Source of the DNA: Arthrobacter nitrophenolicus
Lineage (GTDB): Bacteria > Actinomycetota > Actinomycetes > Actinomycetales > Micrococcaceae
Assembly: GCF_000332815.1 (NCBI RefSeq)
Contig: NZ_AOFD01000006.1
Coordinates: 1 to 64,000, forward strand
Direction of reading: 5' to 3'
Length of the DNA stretch: 64,000 nt
Shown here: positions 44,993 to 54,039 of the stretch, piece by piece
Layout of the letters: the number at the start of each line of letters is the position of its first letter
Numbering within the stretch: position 1 is the stretch's first letter
Notes under the pieces: model-generated
The model's input: only the letters and a program-made list of their open reading frames with translations
What the model was told of the DNA's origin: nothing
Databases searched by the model: none
Translations under genes and position numbers: made by a program

Positions 44993-45922
44993 CTAGTTCA
45001 ACTTGGCGTCGGTGATGGCGCCGGACTCCAGTCCCCAGGTTTCGAGGGACTCCTTGTACTCCGGGGTCTCCAAAACTGACTGGATGGCCTTCTGCAGCGC
45101 CGGGGTCAACGGTGAGCCCTTCTTTACGCCAATCGCGGTCACGTCGCTCGAGCCAACGTTGACCCTGCCCAGGAGGGTGAAGGAGTCCGGCTGCTGCTTC
45201 TGCGCCCATCCCAGGGACGTGGTGTCATACAGGACGCCGTCGATCCGCTTGGAGTGCAGCTGGGTCAGGGCCTCCTGGACGTTGGGCAGCGTCACGGCGT
45301 TGATCTCCGGCTGTCCCTTGGACGTGCAGGTCTGCTCGCTCAGGGCCGGCAGGCGCTTAAGCTGGCCCGTGGACCCCTGGGTCACGGCGATGTTCTTCCC
45401 GCACAGGGTCTCCATCGTGAGGTTCAGCGGGTTCCCGGCCGCTACGGCCACCGAGTTGCCGGCCTTGAAGTAATCAATCATGTCCAGGACCTTCAGCCGT
45501 TCCTCTGTCTTGGACATCGTGGTGGCAGTGAAGTCAAAACGGCCGCCGTCCAGGCCCGGGACGATCGTGTCGAACTTCGTGTCCACGAACTTCAGGTCCA
45601 AATCCAGCTTCTTCGCAACAAGCCGGGCCACGTCCGGGTTCAGCCCGATAGGGGTCTGGTTGTCCTCGGCGAGGAAGGTGGTGGGCGGGTAGTGCAGGTC
45701 CATCGCCACCGTAAGCTCACCCTTGTCCTTGTAGGACTGCGGCAGCAAGGCGACGGCGTCCGCATCAGGCTGGACGCCTTCCGAGATGTCGGTGGTGTTG
45801 TTGGTCAGCGACTTCGTCTCTTCGCTTGTGGAACTGACTCCGGCCGCACCACCACAGGCGCTCAGGGCCAGTACAGCGGCGAGCCCTACGGCCGCGGTCT
45901 GCAGTTTGTTAATGGTCTTCAT
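44993..45922 (-). CDS. Amino acid ABC transporter substrate-binding lipoprotein
   Basis: 309 residues from ATG 45922 (AAGGAAG site). Lipobox LALSAC, then an SBP_bac_3 fold: LTVAMDLHYPPTTFLAEDNQ, IGLNPDVARLVAKKLDLDL, FDFTATTMSKTEERLKVLDM and GVLYDTTSLGWAQ. It captures an amino acid or amine outside the cell. It is the first gene of the transporter/oxidase operon, divergent from the HAD operon across a gap with two operator copies. Confidence 0.93.
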   Translation of the reverse strand: MKTINKLQTAAVGLAAVLALSACGGAAGVSSTSEETKSLTNNTTDISEGVQPDADAVALLPQSYKDKGELTVAMDLHYPPTTFLAEDNQTPIGLNPDVARLVAKKLDLDLKFVDTKFDTIVPGLDGGRFDFTATTMSKTEERLKVLDMIDYFKAGNSVAVAAGNPLNLTMETLCGKNIAVTQGSTGQLKRLPALSEQTCTSKGQPEINAVTLPNVQEALTQLHSKRIDGVLYDTTSLGWAQKQQPDSFTLLGRVNVGSSDVTAIGVKKGSPLTPALQKAIQSVLETPEYKESLETWGLESGAITDAKLN

Positions 45923-46105
45923 GGGATGTCTTCCTTTGAGGATTCGAGCCGGGGGACTGCGGTGTCGCCACGGGATGTGGAATGTGAATTGGCGCCTTGT
46001 GCAAGGGAGCAAAGGGAACGCGTGGAGCGGCGTCTTCAGTTCGGGTCAGGCCGTGTTTGTGATCCGTGTCTCTTCGGCCTCTAAAGCAATGCAACCGCTT
46101 CAAGA

Positions 46106-46120
46106 GTAGATTGTCAACAA
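46106..46120. promoter_or_regulatory. GATTGTC-type operator, binding-protein side
   Basis: GTAGATTGTCAACAA, same as the copy before gabT. It overlaps a minus-strand TTGACA, so it could control the ABC transporter operon. Confidence 0.65.
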
Positions 46121-46182
46121 TTCACAGCAACAAATTTTTGGGAACGGGCGAGTTTGGGCGGCGAGTCTGCAGACGCGAAAAG

Positions 46183-46197
46183 TTGTTGACAATTTAC
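46183..46197. promoter_or_regulatory. GATTGTC-type operator, HAD side
   Basis: Minus-strand GTAAATTGTCAACAA, inverted relative to the copy 77 bases away, and overlapping the -35 box of the plus-strand promoter. Confidence 0.65.
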
Positions 46198-46215
46198 AAT
46201 TTGGCGGCCTACAGT
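46186..46215 (+). promoter_or_regulatory. Promoter of the HAD-oxidase-dehydrogenase operon
   Basis: TTGACA (46186-46191), 18-base spacer, TACAGT (46210-46215). The start would be near 46222, about 116 bases before the HAD gene. Confidence 0.45.
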
Positions 46216-46337
46216 CGACGTATCGGGCAGGAGATCTTCCGGCTTGCGCCAGTACTTCCCTGCCGCATGAACGTCCCCAACTTCACTGCTCCCAAGGGAT
46301 GCCCGCCCCAACCTCCTGATCAAGAACGGAACAGAAC

Positions 46338-47012
46338 ATGGCAGAGACCAACTTCCGGCCGAAGTACATCTCGTTTGATGTCTATGGCACGCTTATCAAC
46401 TTCGACATCGATCCCACCACCCGCCGCCTGCTCGACGGCCGCATCTCCGAAGAGCAGTGGCCCACCTTCAAGAAGCAGTTCCGCGGGTACCGGTTCGATG
46501 AGGTCCTTGGAAACTACAAGCCCTACGAGCAGATCCTGCAGGATTCCTTTGACCGGGTGTGCAAGCGCTGGGGCATCGGACCAACCCCCGGTGCCGGAGC
46601 GGAGTTCGCCGAGGCTGTACGCGGCTGGGTTGCGCACGAGGACGTGCCGGCTCCGCTGAAGCTCATGGGCGACAACTACAAGCTGGTGGCCCTGTCCAAC
46701 GCCGACACCAGCTTCCTGGACATCAGCATCCCGAAGCTCGGCGCCGATTTCCACGCCGTCTACACCGCCGAGCAGGCCCAGGCCTACAAGCCGCGCTACC
46801 AGGCCTTCGAGTACATGCTGGACACCCTGAACGCCAAGCCGGAGGACTTCCTGCACGTCTCCTCGCACACCCGGTACGACATCCACCCGATGCACGACCT
46901 GGGCTTCCGCAACCTCGTGGTGCTGGACCGCGGCTACGACCCCGTCACCACGGGCTATGACGTCTTCACCGTCAAGTCCCTGGACGAACTGAACAAGCAC
47001 CTCGGTCTCTAA
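46338..47012 (+). CDS. HAD-superfamily hydrolase, haloacid-dehalogenase type II-like, copy 2
   Basis: 224 residues. Motif I is FDVYGTLINF, the D-x-Y-G-T form characteristic of L-2-haloacid dehalogenases; VALSNADTSF is motif II, AYKPRYQAFEYML motif III, and HVSSHTRYDIHPMHDLG motif IV. The first ~100 residues include the helical cap. It is related to the protein at 34797 and likewise opens its operon. Dehalogenase-type chemistry is possible but not shown; other HAD-II members have unknown substrates. Confidence 0.85.
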   Translation: MAETNFRPKYISFDVYGTLINFDIDPTTRRLLDGRISEEQWPTFKKQFRGYRFDEVLGNYKPYEQILQDSFDRVCKRWGIGPTPGAGAEFAEAVRGWVAHEDVPAPLKLMGDNYKLVALSNADTSFLDISIPKLGADFHAVYTAEQAQAYKPRYQAFEYMLDTLNAKPEDFLHVSSHTRYDIHPMHDLGFRNLVVLDRGYDPVTTGYDVFTVKSLDELNKHLGL

Positions 47013-47040
47013 GCCGACGACGAGACGAAAGGCCACTTCC

Positions 47041-48318
47041 GTGAAACTCATTCCTTACTGGCTGGACACCGCCGAAGCTTCCGGAGACTACCGGCGTACA
47101 CCGGTTCCCGAAGACGTTGATGTCGCCATCATCGGAGCCGGCTTCACCGGCCTGTCCGCTGCCCTGGAATTCGCCAAGCAGGGCGCGAGCGTTGCCGTCT
47201 TCGAACGCCACACCGTGGGGTGGGGCGCCTCCGGCCGTAACGGGGGAATGGCCACTACGGGCCTTGCCATCGGTTTCAGCACCGCGGTCAAACGCTACGG
47301 CGAGGCACGCGCGGTCGAGTACTTCCGCGAGTACAACGACGCCATCGAGACCATCGAGAAGACCGTCCACGACCACGCGATCGACTGCGACTTCCAGCGG
47401 TTCGGTAAGCTCTCCCTGGCCTTTCACGAGTCGCACAACGACGGTTTCCGGAAGTCCCAGGAGCTCCTAGCCAAGCTCGTGGACCACCACGTCGAGGTGA
47501 TTCCGAAGTCCGAGATCCACTCCGAGATCGGCACCGATTTCTACAAGGGCGCCATGATGGACCCGCTCGGTGCGGGCCTGCACGTGGGCAAGTTCTCCCA
47601 CGGTCTGGCCGGGGCGGCCGTCGGTACCGGCGCGGTGGTCTGCGAGGACGCGGGCGTGACCGAGCTCAAGCGCATCAACGGCACGGTGCACGACGTGCAC
47701 ACCACCCGCGGGATCACCCGGGCCAAGCAGGTCCTGGTGGCCACCAGCGGATACACGGGCAACATCACCCCGTGGATGCAGCGCCGCGTCATCCCGGTGG
47801 GCAGCTTCATCATCTGCACGGAGCCGCTGGCCGAAGACGTGGTCAACCGCATCCTGCCGAACCGGCGGATGGCCTCGGACAGCAAGATGCTCACGTACTA
47901 CTTCCGCATCACTCCGGACAACCGGCTCCTGTTCGGCGGCCGCGCCCGCTTTGCCCTCTCCAGCCCCGACTCGGACGTTAAGAGCGCGGAGATCCTGCGC
48001 AAGGCCATGCTTGACCTGTTCCCCTACCTCTCCAACGCCAAGGTGGACTACATCTGGGGCGGCCTGGTGGACCTGTCCATGGACCAGATGGTCCACGCCG
48101 GCGAGCACGACGGGCTCTTCTACTCGCTCAACTACAGCGGCCACGGGGTTCAGATGGCCGCGCACATGGGCAAGCGGATGGCGCACTACATGGGCGGAGA
48201 CAAGTCCGCCAACGTCTGGGCGGACCTGAAGAACCCGCCCGTGCCGGGCCACTTCGGCCCGCCGTGGTTCCTGCCGTTCATCGGCGCCGCCGCCAAGGTC
48301 ATCGACCGGGTCAAATAA
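47041..48318 (+). CDS. FAD-dependent amine/amino-acid oxidoreductase, DAO (PuuB-like)
   Basis: 425 residues from GTG 47041 (AAAGG site). AIIGAGFTGLSAALEFAKQG is the FAD-binding start, followed by GWGASGRNGGMATTG, as in PuuB/glycine-oxidase-like enzymes; the C-terminal NYSGHGVQMAAHMGKRMA completes the FAD site. It oxidises an amine or amino acid, feeding an aldehyde to the next gene product. It is related in type, not closely in sequence, to the oxidase at 30963. Confidence 0.87.
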   Translation: MKLIPYWLDTAEASGDYRRTPVPEDVDVAIIGAGFTGLSAALEFAKQGASVAVFERHTVGWGASGRNGGMATTGLAIGFSTAVKRYGEARAVEYFREYNDAIETIEKTVHDHAIDCDFQRFGKLSLAFHESHNDGFRKSQELLAKLVDHHVEVIPKSEIHSEIGTDFYKGAMMDPLGAGLHVGKFSHGLAGAAVGTGAVVCEDAGVTELKRINGTVHDVHTTRGITRAKQVLVATSGYTGNITPWMQRRVIPVGSFIICTEPLAEDVVNRILPNRRMASDSKMLTYYFRITPDNRLLFGGRARFALSSPDSDVKSAEILRKAMLDLFPYLSNAKVDYIWGGLVDLSMDQMVHAGEHDGLFYSLNYSGHGVQMAAHMGKRMAHYMGGDKSANVWADLKNPPVPGHFGPPWFLPFIGAAAKVIDRVK

Positions 48319-48354
48319 ACCAAACCTCCCAGCCCGCCAACCTAAAGGGTTCCC

Positions 48355-49903
48355 ATGCCAACAACACCGGTCGCTGAAGCGCGCCCAAAAAACACCGAGG
48401 AAACTGCCTTCAAGCGCACCCAGTTTGCCAACCTTCCGGGTGGTGCTTTTTTCGAGGGAAAGTGGCACAGCGCCGACATGACCCTGGAGGTCCGGGATCC
48501 CGAGGACGGCGTCCTGCTGGGGCGGGTGTGCAGCTCCACGTCGCAGGACGTGGAGCGCGCCATCGCCCATATCCACCGCCAGCTCCAGTGGGAGGACTGG
48601 CCCCTGCGCGACCGGCGGGAGGCGCTGGAGAAGGCTGTGGTGCTTCTGGGGGAGCAGGCGGAGCGGTTCGCCAACATCATCGCGGCGGAGAGCAGCAAGA
48701 CCATCGGCGAAGCCGAGCGTGAGGTGCGCCGCTGCGCCGAAACCCTGCGGCTCTCCGCCGCCGCCTCCGGGGAGCTGCTGGGGGAGACCCTGGGGTTCGA
48801 GGACAGCATGGCCGGTGCGGGCAAGATCGGCTGGTACAGCCGGAAACCCGTGGGCATTGTCGCGGCCATCACGCCCTTCAACGATCCGCTGAACCTGGTG
48901 GCACACAAGCTGGCCCTGCCTGATCGGGGGCAACGGCGTCGTCCTTAAACCATCGCGGCGGACACCGCTCACTGGCCTTGCCCTGGTGAAGCTGCTGCTG
49001 GAGGCGGGTGTCCCGTCAGGGCGGATCGCGGCCATCGTGTCCGGTCCCGGCGTCTCCGAGGCGCTGGTGACCGATCCCCGTGTGGACCTGATTTCCTTTA
49101 CCGGCGGCCCCGCGACGGCGGAGCGGATCGCCGCGGCAGCGGGCGGGAAGAAGATCCTCTCGGAGCTGGGCGGAAACAATGCCACGATCGTATGCGCGGA
49201 CGCGGACGCTGAGGCTGCGGCCGAGGCGATTGTGGCCGGTGCCTTCGGGGTGGCGGGCCAGAACTGCCTGTCAGTGCAGCGGGTGTACGTGCACACGTCG
49301 CTGTTCGATTCCGTGCTGGAGCTTGTCACCGCGCGCACCAGGGAACTGAAGACCGGTCCCAAGCTGGACCGCGGCACGGACGTGGGGCCCCTCATTTCCG
49401 AGGCAGAGGCACGGCGGGTCGAGGAATGGGTGGAGGAAGCCAAGGCGGCCGGCGCCACTGTCCATGCAGGCGGGCAGCGGCGCGGCGCCTACTACCAACC
49501 GACGGTGCTCGCCGACGTGCCGTCCGCGTGCCGGGTGATCCGGGACGAAGTGTTCGGTCCGGTGGTGTCCATCCTGCCGTTTATCGAGGTGCAGGACGCG
49601 GTCTTTGCCGCGAACGCCACCGAGTACGGGCTGCAGGCCGGCGTCTTCACCCGGTCGATCGATCTGGCCCTGCAGATAGCAGAGAAACTGCACGTGGGCT
49701 CGGTAGTCATTAATGAAACGAGTGACGTGCGGATCGATTCTATGCCGTTCGGCGGCTTCAAGAAATCCGGTGTGGGCCGGGAAGGCGTCCGGCACGCCGT
49801 GCGGGAAATGACCGAACCCAAGAACACCATTATCAACATCGCGGGGGCACCCATGCAGCGGCAGCGCCCGGCGGCCACCCCGGAATGGAGCGCTTCATCA
49901 TGA
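48355..49903 (+). pseudogene. Aldehyde dehydrogenase, copy 3 (frameshifted as read)
   Basis: Starts at ATG 48355. The frame breaks at about 48913-48925: reading as given yields LALPDRGQRRRP and a stop, but restoring two C bases (GCCCCTGCCCTG) gives HKLAPALIGGNGVVLKPS, the conserved cofactor-binding motif, and joins the second half. The repaired protein has 516 residues with VAAITPFNDPLNLV, SFTGGPATAERIA, ELGGNNATIVCAD and the catalytic Cys in VAGQNCLSVQRV. This branch resembles glyceraldehyde/phosphonoacetaldehyde-type dehydrogenases more than copies 1 and 2. The stop overlaps the next start (ATGA). Confidence 0.88.
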
Positions 49904-51021
49904 CAGCACACAGCATTGCGGTGATCGCCGGCGACGGCATCGGCAAGGAGGTTGTCCCGGCTGCCATCGAGTGCCTGGAACGGATCGCGGAACTGCATTC
50001 CCTGGACCTGGAGTTCACGTACTTCGACTGGGGATCCGACTATTATCTCCGGCACGGCCGGATGATGCCGGTTGACGGCCTGGAACAGTTGGCCCGGCAT
50101 GACGCGATCTTCCTGGGTGCCGTCGGCTCCCCGGAGGTGCCGGACACCGAGTCGCTGTGGGGGTTGCTGATCCCCATCCGCCGGGAGTTCCAGCAGTACA
50201 TCAACCTCCGCCCGGTTAAAACGCTCGACGGCGTCAGGTCGCCGCTGGCGTCCAAGGAACCTATCGACATCCTCATCGTCCGGGAAAACAACGAGGGCGA
50301 GTATTCCGAGGTGGGCGGCCGCGCCTACCGCGGCCAGCCGCACGAGACCGCGGTGCAGGAAACGATCTTTACCCGCCAGGGCGTGTCCCGGGCAGCCCAT
50401 TTCGCGGCGGCGCTCGCCTCCTCCCGCCGCGGCCTGCTGACTTCGGCAACCAAGAGCAACGGCATCATCCACACCATGCCGTTCTGGGACGAAGTGGTGG
50501 AGGTAACTGTCCGCCTCTACCCCGACGTGACCCTGGTCAGCGAGCTGGTGGATGCGCTGGCCGCCCACCTGGTGCTTAAACCGTGGACCCTGGACGTCAT
50601 CGTTGCCTCCAACCTGCTGGGCGACATCCTCTCGGACCTGGGCAGCTCGGTCACCGGGTCCATCGGCCTGGCCCCGAGCGCCAACCTGAATCCGGATGGC
50701 GACTTCCCGTCCCTCTTCGAACCGGTCCACGGCTCGGCGCCGGACATCGCGGGCAAGGGACTGGCGAACCCCGTGGGCCAGATCTGGTCCGGTGCCATGA
50801 TGCTCCAGCATCTGGGCCATCCGGAGGCTGCCGAACACCTCCAGCTGGCCTTCGAGTCGGCGCTCCGCGAGGGACTGGGCACCCGGGACGTGGGAGGCCC
50901 GTCCTCCACCGCGGAGTTCACGGCCGCCGTCCTTGCCGCCATCGACGTCTACCACGCACTGGACGCGATCGATGCACGGGTAACGGACGGGCCGGCGGCA
51001 GCACCGGCGTCGTCCTCATGA
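49900..51021 (+). CDS. Tartrate/D-malate/isopropylmalate-type dehydrogenase
   Basis: 373 residues from ATG 49900, overlapping the aldehyde dehydrogenase stop. Beta-decarboxylating dehydrogenase family: AVIAGDGIGKEVVPAAIE, IVRENNEGEYSEVGGR, TKSNGIIHTMPFWDEV, ASNLLGDILSDLGSSV and FEPVHGSAPDIAGKGLANP. The VRENNEGEYSEVGG form favours tartrate or D-malate dehydrogenase over leucine biosynthesis. NAD-dependent oxidation of a hydroxyacid would fit the end of the catabolic route. Confidence 0.88.
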   Translation: MTAHSIAVIAGDGIGKEVVPAAIECLERIAELHSLDLEFTYFDWGSDYYLRHGRMMPVDGLEQLARHDAIFLGAVGSPEVPDTESLWGLLIPIRREFQQYINLRPVKTLDGVRSPLASKEPIDILIVRENNEGEYSEVGGRAYRGQPHETAVQETIFTRQGVSRAAHFAAALASSRRGLLTSATKSNGIIHTMPFWDEVVEVTVRLYPDVTLVSELVDALAAHLVLKPWTLDVIVASNLLGDILSDLGSSVTGSIGLAPSANLNPDGDFPSLFEPVHGSAPDIAGKGLANPVGQIWSGAMMLQHLGHPEAAEHLQLAFESALREGLGTRDVGGPSSTAEFTAAVLAAIDVYHALDAIDARVTDGPAAAPASSS

Positions 51022-52001
51022 CCGTGGCGGCCGGGGGCGCAAAGCCCGTTGTAGCAGTGCTGTATCGGGAAGCCCTGCCGCCGCGGCTGGCTGAGATCGA
51101 GGCGCTGGCCGAGGTCCGCCTGGCCAAGGCCGACGCCCTGGCCGGGGCGATGGACGGCGCCGATGTGCTGTACCAGTGGCACTCGTTTTCCCCGGCGCTG
51201 CGGGAGAACTGGGGTGCCGCGTCAACGCTGCGGTGGGTCCATGTGTCCGCCGCGGGGGTGAGCCAGCTGATGTTCGACGAACTGGTGCGCAGCAGGATCC
51301 AGTACACCAACTCCCGCGGCGTGCTGAGCCGGGCGATCGCGGAGTTTGCGCTTGGATTTGTGCTGGACCTGGCCAAGGATTCGCAGGGGTCCTTCCGGCG
51401 GCAGCAGGAGCAGCGGTGGGAGCACCGGACCAGCCGGAAGATCCAGGGCCAGCGTGCCCTGGTGGTGGGGACGGGGTCCATCGGGCGCGAAATCGCCTCG
51501 CTGTTCCGCGCCGTCGGCATGCAGGTCAGCGGTGCGGGCCGCAGCAGCCGGCCCGGCGACACGGATTTCGACGAGATCCACTCTTCGCAGGAGCTGGCCC
51601 GAATTGTCCCTATTTTTGACTACGTTGTCCTTGCCGCACCGCTGACCGGGCAGACCAGGGGACTCGTCGGTGCGGAAGCCCTGGCGGCCATGAAGCCCAG
51701 CGCCCACCTGATCAATGTGGGCCGGGGCGAACTGGTGGAGACGGATGCGCTGGTGGATGCGCTGGCGGCAGGATCAATTGCCGGCGCCGCGCTGGATGTT
51801 GTCCATCCCGAACCCCTGCCTGCGGGGCACCCGCTCTGGGCCCTGGAGAACGTGATCATCACGCCCCACATGAGCGGGGACACGGAGGATTACCTCGATG
51901 ATCTCGGGGCGCTGTTCGTGGAGAACCTGAGGCGGTACTGCCAGGGCGAACCGCTGCAGAACGTGGTGGACAAGCAGTTGGGGTTCGTCGCGGCTTCCTG
52001 A
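51018..52001 (+). CDS. D-2-hydroxyacid dehydrogenase
   Basis: 327 residues from ATG 51018, overlapping the previous stop. NAD-binding ALVVGTGSIGREIASLFRA, catalytic Arg in NVGRGELVETDAL, Glu in DVVHPEPLPAGHPLW and His in VIITPHMSGDT: the D-isomer 2-hydroxyacid dehydrogenase triad is complete. It likely interconverts a 2-oxoacid and a D-2-hydroxyacid. It is the last gene of the operon that starts at 46338 and is followed by a terminator. Confidence 0.9.
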   Translation: MTVAAGGAKPVVAVLYREALPPRLAEIEALAEVRLAKADALAGAMDGADVLYQWHSFSPALRENWGAASTLRWVHVSAAGVSQLMFDELVRSRIQYTNSRGVLSRAIAEFALGFVLDLAKDSQGSFRRQQEQRWEHRTSRKIQGQRALVVGTGSIGREIASLFRAVGMQVSGAGRSSRPGDTDFDEIHSSQELARIVPIFDYVVLAAPLTGQTRGLVGAEALAAMKPSAHLINVGRGELVETDALVDALAAGSIAGAALDVVHPEPLPAGHPLWALENVIITPHMSGDTEDYLDDLGALFVENLRRYCQGEPLQNVVDKQLGFVAAS

Positions 52002-52021
52002 CAGAAGCTCCCACAAAAAGC

Positions 52022-52066
52022 AGGACGGCCGCTGGTTTTCACCAGCCGGCCGCCCTGTTTTTTCTT
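52022..52066. terminator. Intrinsic terminator with T-run
   Basis: A GC-rich hairpin (left arm at 52022-52035, right arm at 52042-52056, one mismatch and one bulge) followed by six T at 52058-52063. It ends the plus-strand operon and may also serve the convergent MFS gene. Confidence 0.75.
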
Positions 52067-52070
52067 CTAA

Positions 52071-53460
52071 TCAGCGTGCCGCGCCCGCCAGTTCGTCCTG
52101 CCGGACCGGCTTCTCGGCTTTGCGGGCTTCGAGGTCATCCAGCGACTTGCCGCGGGTGTCGGGGGACAGAAGCGTGGCCGCCGTGGAGACGAGGCAGATG
52201 CCCAGCGTGGTGAGGCCGATGGTGAGCGGGATGTTGGCGGAGCCGGGAGGGGCGATCGCGGTGAAGATGCTCGGGAAGAAGGACGCGAGCATCAGCCGAT
52301 GTTCTGGGATACGGCGAATCCGGTGACGCGGATCCGCATGGGGAACTGCTCCTGGAAGAACGTGGCGAAGGTGGCGTTCCACATCTGGAAGAAGATGCCC
52401 TGCACGATCACGACGCAGGCGAACACCAGCGGCAGGCTGCCCTGCTCGATCGCCCACAGGTATCCGGGTACCAGCAGGCCGCCGACGATGCCGCCCGTTG
52501 CCATGAGCGTGCGCCGGCCGATCCTGTCGGACAATGCACCAAACAGCGGGATGGTGGCGACAGCCGCAATGTTGGCAACGAGGGTCACCCAGAGAAACTC
52601 GCTGCTGGAAAAGCCGTTGCCGTAGCCCTCCTGCGTCGCGTAGGAGACGCCGAAGACCAGGGTGGCCATGCCGATGACGTTGGTGAAGGTCATGAGGATG
52701 CACCGGACCACCGCGCCCGGGCGGGTGCGGAGGAGCTCAACGAGCGGGAAACGCTGCTTGGCCTCGGTGGTTCCCTTGGCCGCGTAGGCGGGGGGCTCCT
52801 GCACACGGCGGCGGATGATGTAGCCGGCCAGGATCACGACGGCGCTGAGCAGGAACGGGACGCGCCAGCCCCAGGCGCTGAACTGGTCGGCCGGGAGCAG
52901 CGCCGCGAGCGGCAGCAGGACGGCAGTGGCCAGGATGGAGCCCACCTGGGTGCCCTGGAGAGTGAAGCTGGCGAAGAAGCCGCGCCTGGCGTCGGGGGAG
53001 TGCTCAACGACCATGGCGCTGGCGCCGCCCAGCTCGCCCGCGACGGCGAAGCCTGGATGAGGCGGAGGAGCACCAGGAGAACCGGGGCCAGGAGGCCCAC
53101 CTGTCCGTAGGTGGGCAGGAGGCCGACGGCGAAGGTTGCGAAGCCCATGAGGAGCATTGCAAAGACAAGTACCTGCTTGCGGCCGTGCCGGTCACCGTAG
53201 GCGCCCAGGACCACTGCGCCGACGGGACGGGAGACATAGCCGACGGCGTACGTGGCCAGGGAGGCGATGATGCCGACAGTCTTGTTCTCGGCCGGGAAGA
53301 AGATGGTGGGGAAGATGAGCGTCGCGGCCAGCGAGTACAGCGCAAAGTCGTAGTACTCAAGCGCGCTGCCGATCCAGCCGCTCATCGCGGCTTTCTTGGG
53401 GTCCCTCTTGCCGGCGCTGGCTTCAGGGGCTGGGGACACTGCCCCGGGGGTGGTGCTCAT
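52071..53460 (-). pseudogene. MFS transporter, metabolite:H+ symporter type (two frameshifts as read)
   Basis: Starts at ATG 53460 (MSTTPGAVSP). The frame breaks at about 53053 (plus-strand GCCTGG, probably GCCCTGG, restoring RLIQGFAVAGELGG) and at about 52293 (minus-strand GGCTGATG, probably GGCCTGATG, restoring SQNIGLMLASFF). Repaired, it is 463 residues with 12 predicted helices, GSALEYYDFALYSLAATLIF, YGDRHGRKQVLVFAML and ALSDRIGRRTLMATGG, as in the MHS family (shikimate, oxoglutarate and similar). It would import a carboxylate. It converges on the D-2-hydroxyacid dehydrogenase and may belong to the same physiology. Confidence 0.88.
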
Positions 53461-53825
53461 GTGGTGATCCTTCGTCGTCATTGGCAAGGAGCCGGAACCT
53501 CGGTTCCGCACGGTCTATGACCTTGGTCGTCCTGCAGAGGCTCGGGAAAGCCCTTTCCCCTGAATCGTTTCATCCAGTTTAGGAGGTGACGGTGGTTACG
53601 TCAATGCGGGACGTGCACCACACTGGTCCAGCTTTTGCGGCCGGGGCTTGACCTGCGGCCCAACTCGCGGGCGAGGGTGCACTAAAACTGGGCCAACATG
53701 GCAAAGGCAGCCACACTTGGCGCAGCTAAAGGCTTTATGGGCAGGTCCTCGTCAAGGTCCGATCGCGTCCATTCTCCACCGCACTTGGTCCATCCCAGGC
53801 CGCCGGTTGCGCGAAAAGCTCTCGA

Positions 53826-53843
53826 TGAGTTAGCGATAAATCA
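53826..53843. promoter_or_regulatory. LacI-type operator, upstream auxiliary copy
   Basis: TGAGTTAGCGATAAATCA, matching the perfect palindrome at 62593 at 16 of 18 positions. Confidence 0.55.
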
Positions 53844-53956
53844 GTTCTGCACGCCACCGCTGCTGGTCATGAGGAGCCCGGCTATTGCTTTATTTTCCTT
53901 GTTTTTATACGGGCTGGTCCGCTACCTGGGGCTCTCGGGCAACTTTCGCAAACCCC

Positions 53957-53986
53957 TTGATAGTGCGCTAACTCAGCCTGTAAGGT
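53957..53986 (+). promoter_or_regulatory. Promoter of the ABC sugar transporter operon
   Basis: TTGATA (53957-53962), 18-base spacer, TAAGGT (53981-53986). The LacI operator at 53958 covers the -35 box and most of the spacer. Confidence 0.5.
53958..53975. promoter_or_regulatory. LacI-type operator within the ABC promoter
   Basis: TGATAGTGCGCTAACTCA; the right half GCGCTAACTCA is identical to the perfect palindrome at 62593, the left half is degenerate. Confidence 0.6.
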
Positions 53987-54039
53987 AGCTCACATGGCCC
54001 CGGAGGTGGGGCGACCTCGAACACAAGGAAGTGTTGTTC

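Larger units (their letters stand above)
45923..46337. promoter_or_regulatory. 415-base divergent control region of arm 2
   Basis: No gene is seen here. It holds two operator copies (46106-46120 and 46183-46197), a plus-strand promoter (46186-46215) and a possible minus-strand TTGACA at 46117-46112. The long distance from the sites to the binding-protein gene implies a leader of about 150 bases or more. Confidence 0.6.
53461..54039. promoter_or_regulatory. 579-base control region of the LacI sugar unit
   Basis: No convincing gene is seen here; the open frame at 53698-53988 lacks a ribosome site and family features. It carries two LacI-type operators (53826-53843 and 53958-53975) and the promoter at 53957-53986. 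The operators are 132 bases apart. Confidence 0.6.

Noticed and set aside
47467..49458. 663-codon minus-strand frame
   Set aside because: Antisense to the FAD oxidase and aldehyde dehydrogenase genes; no ribosome site, no family match.
53698..53988. 96-codon frame in the LacI control region
   Set aside because: No ribosome site, no recognisable domain, and it overlaps the promoter and operators.
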